From Cytophagales bacterium (lineage in GTDB: Bacteria > Bacteroidota > Bacteroidia > Cytophagales > UBA9547), in assembly GCA_013298205.1 (NCBI GenBank), contig JAAFJZ010000025.1, forward strand, positions 1 through 12,976: a DNA stretch of 12,976 nt, given 5' to 3'. Position numbers and translations under genes: made by a program. The notes under the pieces are model-generated. The model was not told the origin of the DNA. It did not search any database and saw only the letters and a program-made list of their open reading frames with translations. Positions 6,628-12,976 of this stretch are shown one piece after another. How positions within the stretch are numbered: the stretch's first letter is position 1; every line of letters begins with the position of its first letter.

Positions 6628-8193
6628 ATGGCATTATTAGGCAGTTTACTGAAAAGAAGCATAAAAGTTGGGCACAAGATAGATAATATCAAGTCCAGCC
6701 CATTCAGGCAACAATATAAAGAATTAAGAAAATTATTGAATAAAGCCAAAAATACAGAAATTGGTTTAAAATATAATTTTGCTCAAGTTCTTAATGAGCT
6801 AAGCATTTTTAATCGTAAGAAAAAATCCATGCTTTTTTATGATATTTATAAAAAGAACGTACCCATTTATGATTACAATTCTATCTATAATGAGTTTTGG
6901 ATAAAAACATTAGATAACAAAGAAAATGTTACTTGGCCAGGTGTTGTAAAATATTTTGCAGTGAGTTCGGGTACATCAGAATCCGCCTCCAAATACATCC
7001 CTATTACAAAAGCCATGAGGCGAGCGATTTTAAAAACTAGCTTTAGCCAATTATTTATTTTATCACATTACGATCATTTGCCAAGTGCTTTATTCGAAAA
7101 AGGAATGTTGCTTTTGGGCGGAAGTACATCTTTAAATTTTCATGGTAATTATTATTCTGGAGATTTAACAGGCATAAATGCAGCAAAACTTCCATTTTGG
7201 TTTGATAGATTTTATAAACCAGGAAAAAAAATATCGAAAAATAAAAATTGGGAAGATAAACTCAATGAAATAACAGAGGCTGCATCAAATTGGGATATTG
7301 GCTACATTGTTGGAGTGCCTGCATGGATACAGATTTTAATAGAAAAAATTATAAAGCATTACAAAGTTCAACATATTCATGAAATATGGCCGAATCTTTC
7401 AGTATATTGCCATGGAGGAGTTTCTTTTGAACCATATAAAAAATCATTTGAAAAACTATTGGGCAAACCATTGATTTATTTGGAAACCTATTTGGCAAGT
7501 GAAGGTTTTATTGCTTTTCAAGCTAAACCCGAAAGCAAAGGAATGAAAATGATGCTCAATAGTGGCATATTCTTTGAATTTATTCCATTTAATGATAAGA
7601 ATTTTGATGTAGAAGGTCAATTACTTCCTCACCCTGAAACTTATATGATTAATGAAGTTGAAGAAGGCAAAGAATATGCTTTACTGCTTTCCACTTGTGC
7701 AGGAGCATGGAGGTATTTAATAGGAGATGTGGTTAAAATACTTGATAAAGAAGAGCACGAAATTATCATTACTGGGCGTACAAAACACTTTTTAAGTATG
7801 TGTGGAGAGCATCTTTCTATCGACAATATGAACAAAGCCATACAATCTGCTTCTGAACATTTCAATATTGACATTCAGGAATTTACAGTTGCAGGAGTGC
7901 CTTACCAAAACTTATTTGCTCACCAATGGTATATAGGAAGTACAGCAAAAATTGATGAAATTGAATTAAAAGATTTTATCGACTCTAAGCTCATGGAGCT
8001 AAATGATGATTATCAAGTAGAGCGTACTGCTGCCCTTAAAGATGTTTTCGTAAAAGTTTTGCATCCTAAAGTGTTTTTAGATTGGATGAAAAGCAATGGT
8101 AAATTTGGCGGACAAAATAAATTTGTTCGTGTAATGAAAGGCGAAAATTTAACAAATTGGCAAAATTACTTGACTACCAACAACTTAAATTAA
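6628..8193 (+). CDS. GH3-family acyl-adenylate/amide synthetase-like protein
   Basis: This 521-residue protein belongs to the GH3 family, named after plant auxin-responsive GH3 acyl-acid amido synthetases and a branch of the adenylate-forming (ANL) enzymes. Visible motifs are the phosphate-binding loop SSGTSES (113-119) followed by SKYIPIT, ETYLASEG (286-293), YLIGDVVK with the expected ATP-ribose Asp at 367, GRTKHFLSMCGEHLS (383-397) and a C-terminal GKFGGQNKFVRV (491-502). Plant members activate a carboxylic acid with ATP and join it to an amino acid. Bacterial members are common in Bacteroidota but their substrates are largely unknown. No signal peptide is seen, so it is probably cytoplasmic. 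The ATG at 6628 follows a weak AAGA. A YceI gene starts 10 nt after its stop, suggesting co-transcription. Asp codons are GAT in 19 of 22 cases. Confidence 0.9.
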   Translation: MALLGSLLKRSIKVGHKIDNIKSSPFRQQYKELRKLLNKAKNTEIGLKYNFAQVLNELSIFNRKKKSMLFYDIYKKNVPIYDYNSIYNEFWIKTLDNKENVTWPGVVKYFAVSSGTSESASKYIPITKAMRRAILKTSFSQLFILSHYDHLPSALFEKGMLLLGGSTSLNFHGNYYSGDLTGINAAKLPFWFDRFYKPGKKISKNKNWEDKLNEITEAASNWDIGYIVGVPAWIQILIEKIIKHYKVQHIHEIWPNLSVYCHGGVSFEPYKKSFEKLLGKPLIYLETYLASEGFIAFQAKPESKGMKMMLNSGIFFEFIPFNDKNFDVEGQLLPHPETYMINEVEEGKEYALLLSTCAGAWRYLIGDVVKILDKEEHEIIITGRTKHFLSMCGEHLSIDNMNKAIQSASEHFNIDIQEFTVAGVPYQNLFAHQWYIGSTAKIDEIELKDFIDSKLMELNDDYQVERTAALKDVFVKVLHPKVFLDWMKSNGKFGGQNKFVRVMKGENLTNWQNYLTTNNLN

Positions 8194-8203
8194 AAACAAA
8201 AAA

Positions 8204-8845
8204 ATGAAATCAATTAGATTCAAAAAATTATTTATTTTTATAAGCATTGCATTATGTGTAAATGCAAACGCACAAATGTCTGTTTTCAAATCCGAATATG
8301 ATGATCCATTAAATGAGGTAAGTTTCGAATTAAATGGTTTAATAGAAGATGTTCTATGTTCCTCTAATTTGATTGGAATCAATTTGAAGCTCAATCCCAA
8401 CAATTTAACAGAATTTGAAGGTGGAATAATAAAAATAGACCTCAAATCTTTAAGTTCAATTTCTGAAGCAAGGGATAAAGATATGAAAGGAAAAGATTAT
8501 TTAGACATTGCCAAATTTCCAATTGCAACATTTAGGGTATTAGGAATTTCAAACCACACTTCATCTGAGCTTGTAGAAGGTCAAAAAATAAAATGCCATG
8601 TAACTGGTGACCTAACCATAAAAGATGTAAAGCGTACCATCATGATACCCGTTACGTTTTCTTATTTTAAAGAATCTTCTTACACCAAGAAAAGAGCTAA
8701 AGGAAACCTTATAGCTATTCATGCAATTTTCAAAATTAGGTTGTCAGATTACAATATCAAAATACCTCAAATTATGGCATATCGTTTAAATGAAGAAGTT
8801 GAAATTCGTGTAAATGTTATTGCTTCAGACTATGGTTTAAAATAA
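8204..8845 (+). CDS. Secreted YceI-family lipid-binding-type protein (first copy)
   Basis: This 213-residue protein has a clear signal peptide: basic KSIRFKK, a hydrophobic core, and ANA-Q with likely cleavage after A23. The mature part matches YceI, a lipocalin-like beta-barrel that binds long apolar molecules such as polyisoprenoids or fatty amides. Key stretches are EARDKDMKGKDYLDIAKFP followed by IATF (89-110), corresponding to the family's R-D-x-M...FLD..KFP..F; GDLTIKDVKR (135-144); and FKIRLSDYNIKIPQ (176-189). It should act in the periplasm. The ATG lies 10 nt after the GH3 stop, preceded only by an A-rich stretch. The link to GH3 is attractive because one could make and the other carry an amide-type lipid, but this is inference. 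Confidence 0.85.
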   Translation: MKSIRFKKLFIFISIALCVNANAQMSVFKSEYDDPLNEVSFELNGLIEDVLCSSNLIGINLKLNPNNLTEFEGGIIKIDLKSLSSISEARDKDMKGKDYLDIAKFPIATFRVLGISNHTSSELVEGQKIKCHVTGDLTIKDVKRTIMIPVTFSYFKESSYTKKRAKGNLIAIHAIFKIRLSDYNIKIPQIMAYRLNEEVEIRVNVIASDYGLK

Positions 8846-8920
8846 ATAAATCGCTCAATTGAACCTTTGCATTACTTAATTTAGCTTAATTTGACTTATT
8901 CATTTTGAATTGGTCTCAAA

Positions 8921-8936
8921 TAGAAAATATTTTCTA
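8921..8936. repeat. Perfect 16-bp AT-rich palindrome before the second YceI gene
   Basis: TAGAAAATATTTTCTA reads identically on both strands. It lies 42 nt before the ATG at 8979, within the 133-nt gap between the two YceI genes. A TTG at 8905-8907 is followed after 20 nt by TATTTTCT (8928-8935), an imperfect TAnnTTTG, so the palindrome may overlap a promoter. The gap also holds a short tandem repeat, CTTAATTTAG then CTTAATTTGA (8875-8894). An operator role is inference. Confidence 0.35.
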
Positions 8937-8978
8937 AAAATTTACTAATTTATTACATATCATCTACAAAAATAATTT

Positions 8979-9536
8979 ATGAAAACATTATTTCTTTCAT
9001 TTATGATTGGCTTAAGTAACCTAGCTTACTGTCAAAATATCTATTTTACTGATAAAGGTCAGATTTCCTTTTTTTCGACTACACCCATCGAAAACATAAG
9101 TGCTGTGAACAACAAAGTGTATAGCATGATTAATCTTGAAACTAAAGATATCGTCTTTTCTCTTAAAATGAGTGATTTTAAGTTCGAAAATCAGCTTATG
9201 AAAGAACATTTTTTAGAAAATTATGTAGAAGCCAGTATTTATCCTAAAGCAAATTACAAAGGAGTTTTTCTTTCATCTTTAAACCCGGATAGTTGCAAAA
9301 CTTCTAAACCTTGTAAAATTGAAACGCAAGGAGAACTTACCATACATGGCGTAAGTCAAATGCAGAAAACTACTACCAATTTATATTTTGAAAAAAACGA
9401 ATGGATTGCAAAAACAGAATTTTGGGTTAAGTTAGAAGATTTTAAAGTAAAAGTTCCACAGCTTCTTTGGGAAAAACTTTCTGAAAAAATCAAAGTTATT
9501 GTAGATATGAAATACAGAATTTACATTAAAAATTAA
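8979..9536 (+). CDS. Secreted YceI-like protein (second, divergent copy)
   Basis: This 185-residue protein has an N-terminal signal peptide (KTLFLSFMIGLSNLAYC then QN, cleavage probably after C18). The mature part keeps the YceI layout in diverged form: FENQLMKEHFLENYVEASIYP then KANYKG (69-95), GELTIHGVSQ (118-127) and WVKLEDFKVKVPQ (149-161). It contains two cysteines, C106 and C112, in an insert-like loop (DSCKTSKPC); they could form a disulfide. It is much diverged from the YceI protein upstream, so the pair is an old duplication or separate subfamilies. The predicted site is the periplasm. Its stop lies 4 nt before the next gene, so coupling with the beta-barrel gene is likely. A possible separate promoter lies around 8905-8935. 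Confidence 0.8.
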   Translation: MKTLFLSFMIGLSNLAYCQNIYFTDKGQISFFSTTPIENISAVNNKVYSMINLETKDIVFSLKMSDFKFENQLMKEHFLENYVEASIYPKANYKGVFLSSLNPDSCKTSKPCKIETQGELTIHGVSQMQKTTTNLYFEKNEWIAKTEFWVKLEDFKVKVPQLLWEKLSEKIKVIVDMKYRIYIKN

Positions 9537-9540
9537 TTTT

Positions 9541-10446
9541 GTGGCCCTAATTTTTCAAAAAAAAGCGCTCTTTATTTTATTTTATTTTTTTAGTTTCTCA
9601 ATTTTTGCTCAAGAAGATTTAATGAAAATTCTTGAAAGCGAGCAAAAACCCACTACCGAATATATAAGTGCCACTTTCAAAGGTACTAGAATTGTAAATG
9701 GCCCTTCTATCGAGCAGCCAGGCAAAAAGGTGTTGCAATTTATGATTTTACATAGATTTGGTTCTATAAACAACGGAATGTATGATTTTTTTGGGTTAGA
9801 CCAAGCACGAATTCGTTTGGGCTTAGATTATGGCATAAATGATAGATTAAGCGTAGGTTTGGGTAGAAGTAGTGCATACAAAATGGTTGATGCTTATATC
9901 AAATACAAAATTTTGCGTCAATCTACAGGAGAAAAAAATATGCCTATAAGCCTGAGTGTTTATTCGGATATAGGTTTTAACACCTTAAATGACGATCCAG
10001 ACTTAAATGAAAGGCAAAATATAGCCCGATTTAGCTATTTTACTCAATTGATGGTGGCTCGCAAATTTTCGGAGCGGCTTTCATTTCAATTGGGTTTGGG
10101 TTTTGTACATAGGAATTTTATTAAAAATCCTTTTGAAGATAACACTGTACTTTTTAGCTCGCTTTCTGGAAGGATTAAGATTACTAAGCGTTTTGCAATA
10201 ACAAGCGAATATTTTGTTACTCTGCCATGGCAAATCAAATCGCCTTATAATCCTTCGCTATCTTTGGGTTTTGAGATAGAAACGGGTGGCCACGTATTTC
10301 AAATGCATTTAACAAATGCCAGAGATATGGCAGACCCTGTTTATGTAACCGAAACCCGTGGAGATTGGTCAAAGGGAGATATTTTCTTCGGTTTTAATAT
10401 TTCCAGGGCATTTGTTTTAGGCAAAAAAAAGGATAAAACTTGGTAG
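9541..10446 (+). CDS. DUF5777-family outer-membrane beta-barrel protein
   Basis: This 301-residue protein has a signal peptide (residues 1-23, ending IFA-Q) and a body of alternating amphipathic strands, as in outer-membrane barrels. The region MILHRFGSINNGMYDFFGLD then QARIRLGLDYG...DRLSVGLGRSS..K (68-114) is the DUF5777 signature as I know it. The molecular function is unknown; members often occur near YceI proteins in Bacteroidota. The start is a GTG at 9541, only 4 nt after the preceding stop; no in-frame ATG would keep the signal peptide intact. The stop (10444-10446) overlaps the probable GTG start of the next gene by one base. It is therefore very likely translated in concert with both neighbours. 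Confidence 0.82.
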   Translation: MALIFQKKALFILFYFFSFSIFAQEDLMKILESEQKPTTEYISATFKGTRIVNGPSIEQPGKKVLQFMILHRFGSINNGMYDFFGLDQARIRLGLDYGINDRLSVGLGRSSAYKMVDAYIKYKILRQSTGEKNMPISLSVYSDIGFNTLNDDPDLNERQNIARFSYFTQLMVARKFSERLSFQLGLGFVHRNFIKNPFEDNTVLFSSLSGRIKITKRFAITSEYFVTLPWQIKSPYNPSLSLGFEIETGGHVFQMHLTNARDMADPVYVTETRGDWSKGDIFFGFNISRAFVLGKKKDKTW

Positions 10447-11444
10447 TGAAATTTCTCCTTAATATCGGATGCATTATTTTTTTTACTTATCCGATATTAG
10501 CGTGCGATATTTGCAATTTATATGACTATAGCAACCGTGAAAATAGAAATTTTGTAGGCATCTTCTACCGGTATCGCCTCTACAATGGCTACCAAGAAAC
10601 CAATCCCCCAATAGCAAATAGATTCTTCTTTGACCCAACAGCCAACCCTAAAGCCCGAACTAGCCATGAAATATCAGATAGCAATACCTACTTAAATAAA
10701 ACGAGCAAAGATTTTCAGCGGTTTGAAACCATTGAACTGCGCTTCAATTACAATATTAAAGATAAAATAAATCTACAAATTCTCTTGCCTTGGTCAAGGC
10801 ATTATTTGTATTTTAATGAAATCGTGCGCACAGGTGGCAACTTCTATGTAGGCGATTCTACCACACAACTTAATGGTTTGGGCGACCCATTTATTTTGGG
10901 AGATTATGTTTTTAGGCTAGAAAAAGCAGGTTTTATGCACATTTTAAGACCAGGTTTGGGCATCAAATTCCCTATTGGGCAATATTTATTGAGCGATAAA
11001 TCCAAACGAGTTTATCCTTATGATATTCAAACAGGAATCCCGTCATTGGACATTTTATTACGTTTCAATTATACAATGCAATACAAAAAATGGGGATTAG
11101 ACTTTTTTAATAATTTAAGGTTCAGCACATTATCTGCCAATAAAGTTTTGCAAGGCTCAAGAGTTAATAGCTTTTTATCTCTTTTTTATTTGATTTCAAT
11201 CAAAAAATTTACCCTCATCCCACGCCTAGGATTGTATTATGAGTCTGCCGAAAAAGACATTTGGAAAAATAATCTTCAAATTAATACAGGAGGAAGAAGT
11301 CTTTTTGGGCAGATAGGATTTGATTGCAATTTCAATCCATTTATACTCCAAATTCTTTATCAACACCCCTTTTCACAAAAACTCAATGGAGAAGTAATTC
11401 AAAATGCTGGAAGATTGAATTTGGGTTTGATGTTTAGTTTTTAA
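10446..11444 (+). CDS. Predicted outer-membrane beta-barrel protein with mature N-terminal CDIC motif
   Basis: I do not recognise a named family. With the GTG at 10446, which gives a TAGTG overlap with the previous stop, the protein has 332 residues. Residues 1-19 form a signal peptide ending PILA, followed directly by C20-D-I-C23. The ILA-C junction could be a lipobox (lipid on C20) or a signal peptidase I site leaving a free CxxC. The rest is rich in alternating aromatic/polar strands (for example LRFNYNIKDKINLQILLPWS), with GLGDPFILGDYV mid-protein and a C-terminal strand ending LNLGLMFSF; a terminal Phe is typical of outer-membrane barrels. It resembles the broad 'transporter' barrel annotations of Bacteroidota. 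A TTG two codons upstream (10440) is an alternative start. It is the last gene of the envelope cluster. Confidence 0.72.
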   Translation: MKFLLNIGCIIFFTYPILACDICNLYDYSNRENRNFVGIFYRYRLYNGYQETNPPIANRFFFDPTANPKARTSHEISDSNTYLNKTSKDFQRFETIELRFNYNIKDKINLQILLPWSRHYLYFNEIVRTGGNFYVGDSTTQLNGLGDPFILGDYVFRLEKAGFMHILRPGLGIKFPIGQYLLSDKSKRVYPYDIQTGIPSLDILLRFNYTMQYKKWGLDFFNNLRFSTLSANKVLQGSRVNSFLSLFYLISIKKFTLIPRLGLYYESAEKDIWKNNLQINTGGRSLFGQIGFDCNFNPFILQILYQHPFSQKLNGEVIQNAGRLNLGLMFSF

Positions 11445-11752
11445 AAAGATTCACAAATTTTGTTTATTGGGTTAAAAAAGACATTTGTTTAATTAATGTA
11501 ACCACTCAAATTAAAAAGCTGAAAAATAAAACTGATTTTAAAATGGTATTTTATAAAAAATGGAAATAAAAAGTTTTTTAACACGTAGCGTTATTACAAT
11601 AAGTGAAAAAAAAGTTTGAATTTATATTTCACATTTCCAACTATTTTCTTTCAATTGAAACTTGATTTGAGTTTTTGCGTCTTAAATTGTTAAATAAGAA
11701 ATTTATTCTTACCTTTACCTAATTTTTAACATACATAATATTACACACAACT
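11445..11752. other. 308-nt intergenic region before the PhyH gene
   Basis: This AT-rich non-coding stretch holds no supportable gene on either strand and no convincing terminator for the barrel gene. It contains two short palindromes, ATTTTAAAAT near 11534 and TTTCAATTGAAA at 11649-11660. A promoter lies near its right end. The 12-bp palindrome lies about 30 bp upstream of that promoter's -33 element and could be a regulator site, though such AT-rich palindromes also arise by chance. Confidence 0.5.
11687..11717 (+). promoter_or_regulatory. Bacteroidota-type promoter for the PhyH-SDR operon
   Basis: A TTG at 11687-11689 is followed after exactly 20 nt by TACCTTTA (11710-11717), a seven-of-eight match to the TAnnTTTG -7 element. 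Spacing and position fit; transcription would begin near 11724, leaving a leader of about 29 nt before the ATG at 11753. No Shine-Dalgarno sequence is visible in that leader, as is usual in this phylum. Confidence 0.5.
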
Positions 11753-12646
11753 ATGCAAGATACTGATTTGCTAGTAGCTCCACCTTTGGAAGCTAAAGAA
11801 AAAGAGAAATCTATTACAAAACCTAAAATAACAGTAAGCCATAATTATCCTAAATTTACCTTGGGTGAAAAATTGACCGATGAGCAATTTGAATTCTACC
11901 AAGAATATGGATTTTTGCATTTTGATAAATTTATCACAAAAGAATATGTAGGTGATATACTAAACAGTGTGATAAAAATCCAAGATGAATGGGTGAAAGA
12001 AGACAGAAAAAAAATATTTGGCGTTCCCATTAAATATGGTAAAGATGTAGATGGGAGTACAATTGTACAACGATTTGCTTTTACTTCTTTACACAGCCCA
12101 GCCGTGCATGATTTGCTAAAAGATACCCGTTTTAAAGCTCTTTTTTCTCTTTTAGAACAAGATTCACCTAGAATAGGTGAAATGGAAAAAGATGGAGTAG
12201 TTTTAAATCACTACGTAAATACAGACCAAAGCAAATTCGCTCGTATGGGCTGGCATACTGATGCTTTGAGAGATGTTTTTTATGGCAAAAAAATTATGCC
12301 TATGCTCAATGTAGGTTTGCATTTAGATAAATGTACAATGGAAAATGGTGGTCTTCGTATCATTCCTGGTACACACAAGCAGTCATTGAGAAAGATGGTG
12401 TTTAGAAAAAAATATTTCATTGACCACGAACCCGATCCACAAGAAATGGGAATCGAAGTAAACGCTGGAGATTTGACAGTACATGATGGTCGTTTGTGGC
12501 ATAGAGTGGCTCAATCGCCAATTCAAGGTGAGCAAAGCCGCAGAAGGGTGATGTATATTCCGTTTGTAACAGGTACATATGCACCTAAAAGCGAGAAAAG
12601 TAAAACTAAATTATATCATCGTTTTATGTCTATCACGAGCAAATAA
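11753..12646 (+). CDS. Phytanoyl-CoA dioxygenase (PhyH) family non-haem iron oxygenase
   Basis: This 297-residue protein belongs to the PhyH family of Fe(II)/2-oxoglutarate-dependent oxygenases. The facial triad is visible: H168 and D170 in MGWHTDALRD, and H250 in GRLWHRVAQSP. R264, in RRRVMYIP, probably binds 2-oxoglutarate. The segment LHLDKCTMENGGLRIIPGTH (189-208) is the family's usual core sequence between the metal ligands. Residues 1-38 form a polar Lys/Glu-rich extension before the catalytic fold. No signal peptide is seen, so it is probably cytoplasmic. The family hydroxylates many substrates, including acyl-CoAs, ectoine, and halogenated or natural-product intermediates, so the substrate is open. 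The downstream dehydrogenase starts one nucleotide after its stop and could oxidise the alcohol it makes. Confidence 0.9.
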   Translation: MQDTDLLVAPPLEAKEKEKSITKPKITVSHNYPKFTLGEKLTDEQFEFYQEYGFLHFDKFITKEYVGDILNSVIKIQDEWVKEDRKKIFGVPIKYGKDVDGSTIVQRFAFTSLHSPAVHDLLKDTRFKALFSLLEQDSPRIGEMEKDGVVLNHYVNTDQSKFARMGWHTDALRDVFYGKKIMPMLNVGLHLDKCTMENGGLRIIPGTHKQSLRKMVFRKKYFIDHEPDPQEMGIEVNAGDLTVHDGRLWHRVAQSPIQGEQSRRRVMYIPFVTGTYAPKSEKSKTKLYHRFMSITSK

Positions 12647-12647
12647 T

Positions 12648-12976
12648 ATGGGTTTTGCTTTAATTACGGGTGCAGGAAAAGGTATAGGAGCTTGTTTTGC
12701 CAAACAACTTGCCGCACAAAAATATGATTTGTTGCTAGTATCTAGAACAGAAAAAGACTTAATAGACCTTAAATCCCAGATTACAGAAAAATATGGGATT
12801 AAGGTTCATATCTTGGCATTAGATTTATCTATAAATGGCTCAGTAAACAAAGTGTTAGAATGGGCTTCAATTATCACCAATGATATTGAAATCGTAATCA
12901 ATAATGCGGGTTATGCTGTTTGGGGTAATTTTCAAGAAAAAGAAGTACAAAAAACACTAGCTATGATGCATGTAAA
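12648..12976 (+). CDS. Short-chain dehydrogenase/reductase (SDR), 3'-truncated by window edge
   Basis: Only the first 109 codons are present. The Rossmann fold shows TGAGKGIG (residues 7-14, the classical TGxxxGxG nucleotide-binding motif), a D-L pair after the fourth strand (D59) and NNAG (85-88). SR at 32-33, after the second strand, suggests preference for NADP(H). The catalytic Ser, Tyr-xxx-Lys should lie beyond the window. The product is probably cytoplasmic and oxidises an alcohol or reduces a ketone; the substrate is unknown. The ATG at 12648 is one nucleotide after the PhyH stop, giving tight co-translation and suggesting that the two enzymes act in one pathway. Confidence 0.9.
   Translation, partial: MGFALITGAGKGIGACFAKQLAAQKYDLLLVSRTEKDLIDLKSQITEKYGIKVHILALDLSINGSVNKVLEWASIITNDIEIVINNAGYAVWGNFQEKEVQKTLAMMHV

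Noticed and set aside
6549..6749. Minus-strand frame spanning the GH3 start
   Set aside because: It overlaps the start of a well-supported gene and the promoter region and resembles no known protein.
10440..10442. TTG start for the CDIC barrel gene
   Set aside because: GTG at 10446 overlaps the upstream stop as TAGTG, a normal coupling layout, and leaves a better-shaped signal peptide; TTG cannot be excluded.
1..12976. tRNA, rRNA, CRISPR arrays, insertion sequences, riboswitches
   Set aside because: I looked for tRNA-like cloverleaf ends, regularly spaced repeats, transposase motifs and conserved leader structures and saw none.

Overview
The window looks like chromosomal DNA from a member of the Bacteroidota, probably Cytophagia- or Flavobacteriia-like; I cannot place it more narrowly. 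The evidence is the low GC content, the scarcity of Shine-Dalgarno sequences before starts, a few TAnnTTTG-type -7 promoter boxes, and the gene families: a long DnaB with an acidic tail, a bacterial GH3 protein, YceI proteins and a DUF5777 beta-barrel.

Region 1 (1-2274, + strand) is a DpnII/MboI-type restriction-modification system for GATC. A 5'-truncated Dam-class adenine methylase is followed by a DpnII-type endonuclease (17-nt overlap) and a DpnA-like second adenine methylase (1-nt overlap). Its methylase genes strongly prefer GAC for Asp, unlike the genes to the right, which suggests horizontal acquisition. GATC is also strikingly rare across the window (about six sites by hand scan).

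Region 2 (2275-6381, - strand) reads right to left as a sodium:solute symporter, the replicative helicase dnaB, then radC. It converges on the R-M operon. A short intergenic stretch upstream of dnaB carries two DnaA boxes plus a weaker third, starting exactly 12 bp apart.

Region 3 (6382-11444) begins with a divergent promoter region holding a perfect 10-bp inverted repeat. The + strand then carries a GH3-family acyl-adenylate/amide synthetase-like gene and four envelope genes: two secreted YceI-family lipid-binding-type proteins, a DUF5777 beta-barrel protein, and a second predicted outer-membrane barrel with a Cys-Asp-Ile-Cys motif at its mature N-terminus. Close spacing suggests one or two transcripts, probably for handling an apolar or redox-active small molecule in the envelope; the substrate cannot be read from the sequence.

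Region 4 (11445-12976) is a 308-nt intergenic region with a good Bacteroidota-type promoter, then a phytanoyl-CoA dioxygenase-family enzyme. One nucleotide further begins a short-chain dehydrogenase/reductase that runs off the window. No RNA genes, insertion sequences or CRISPR arrays were seen.
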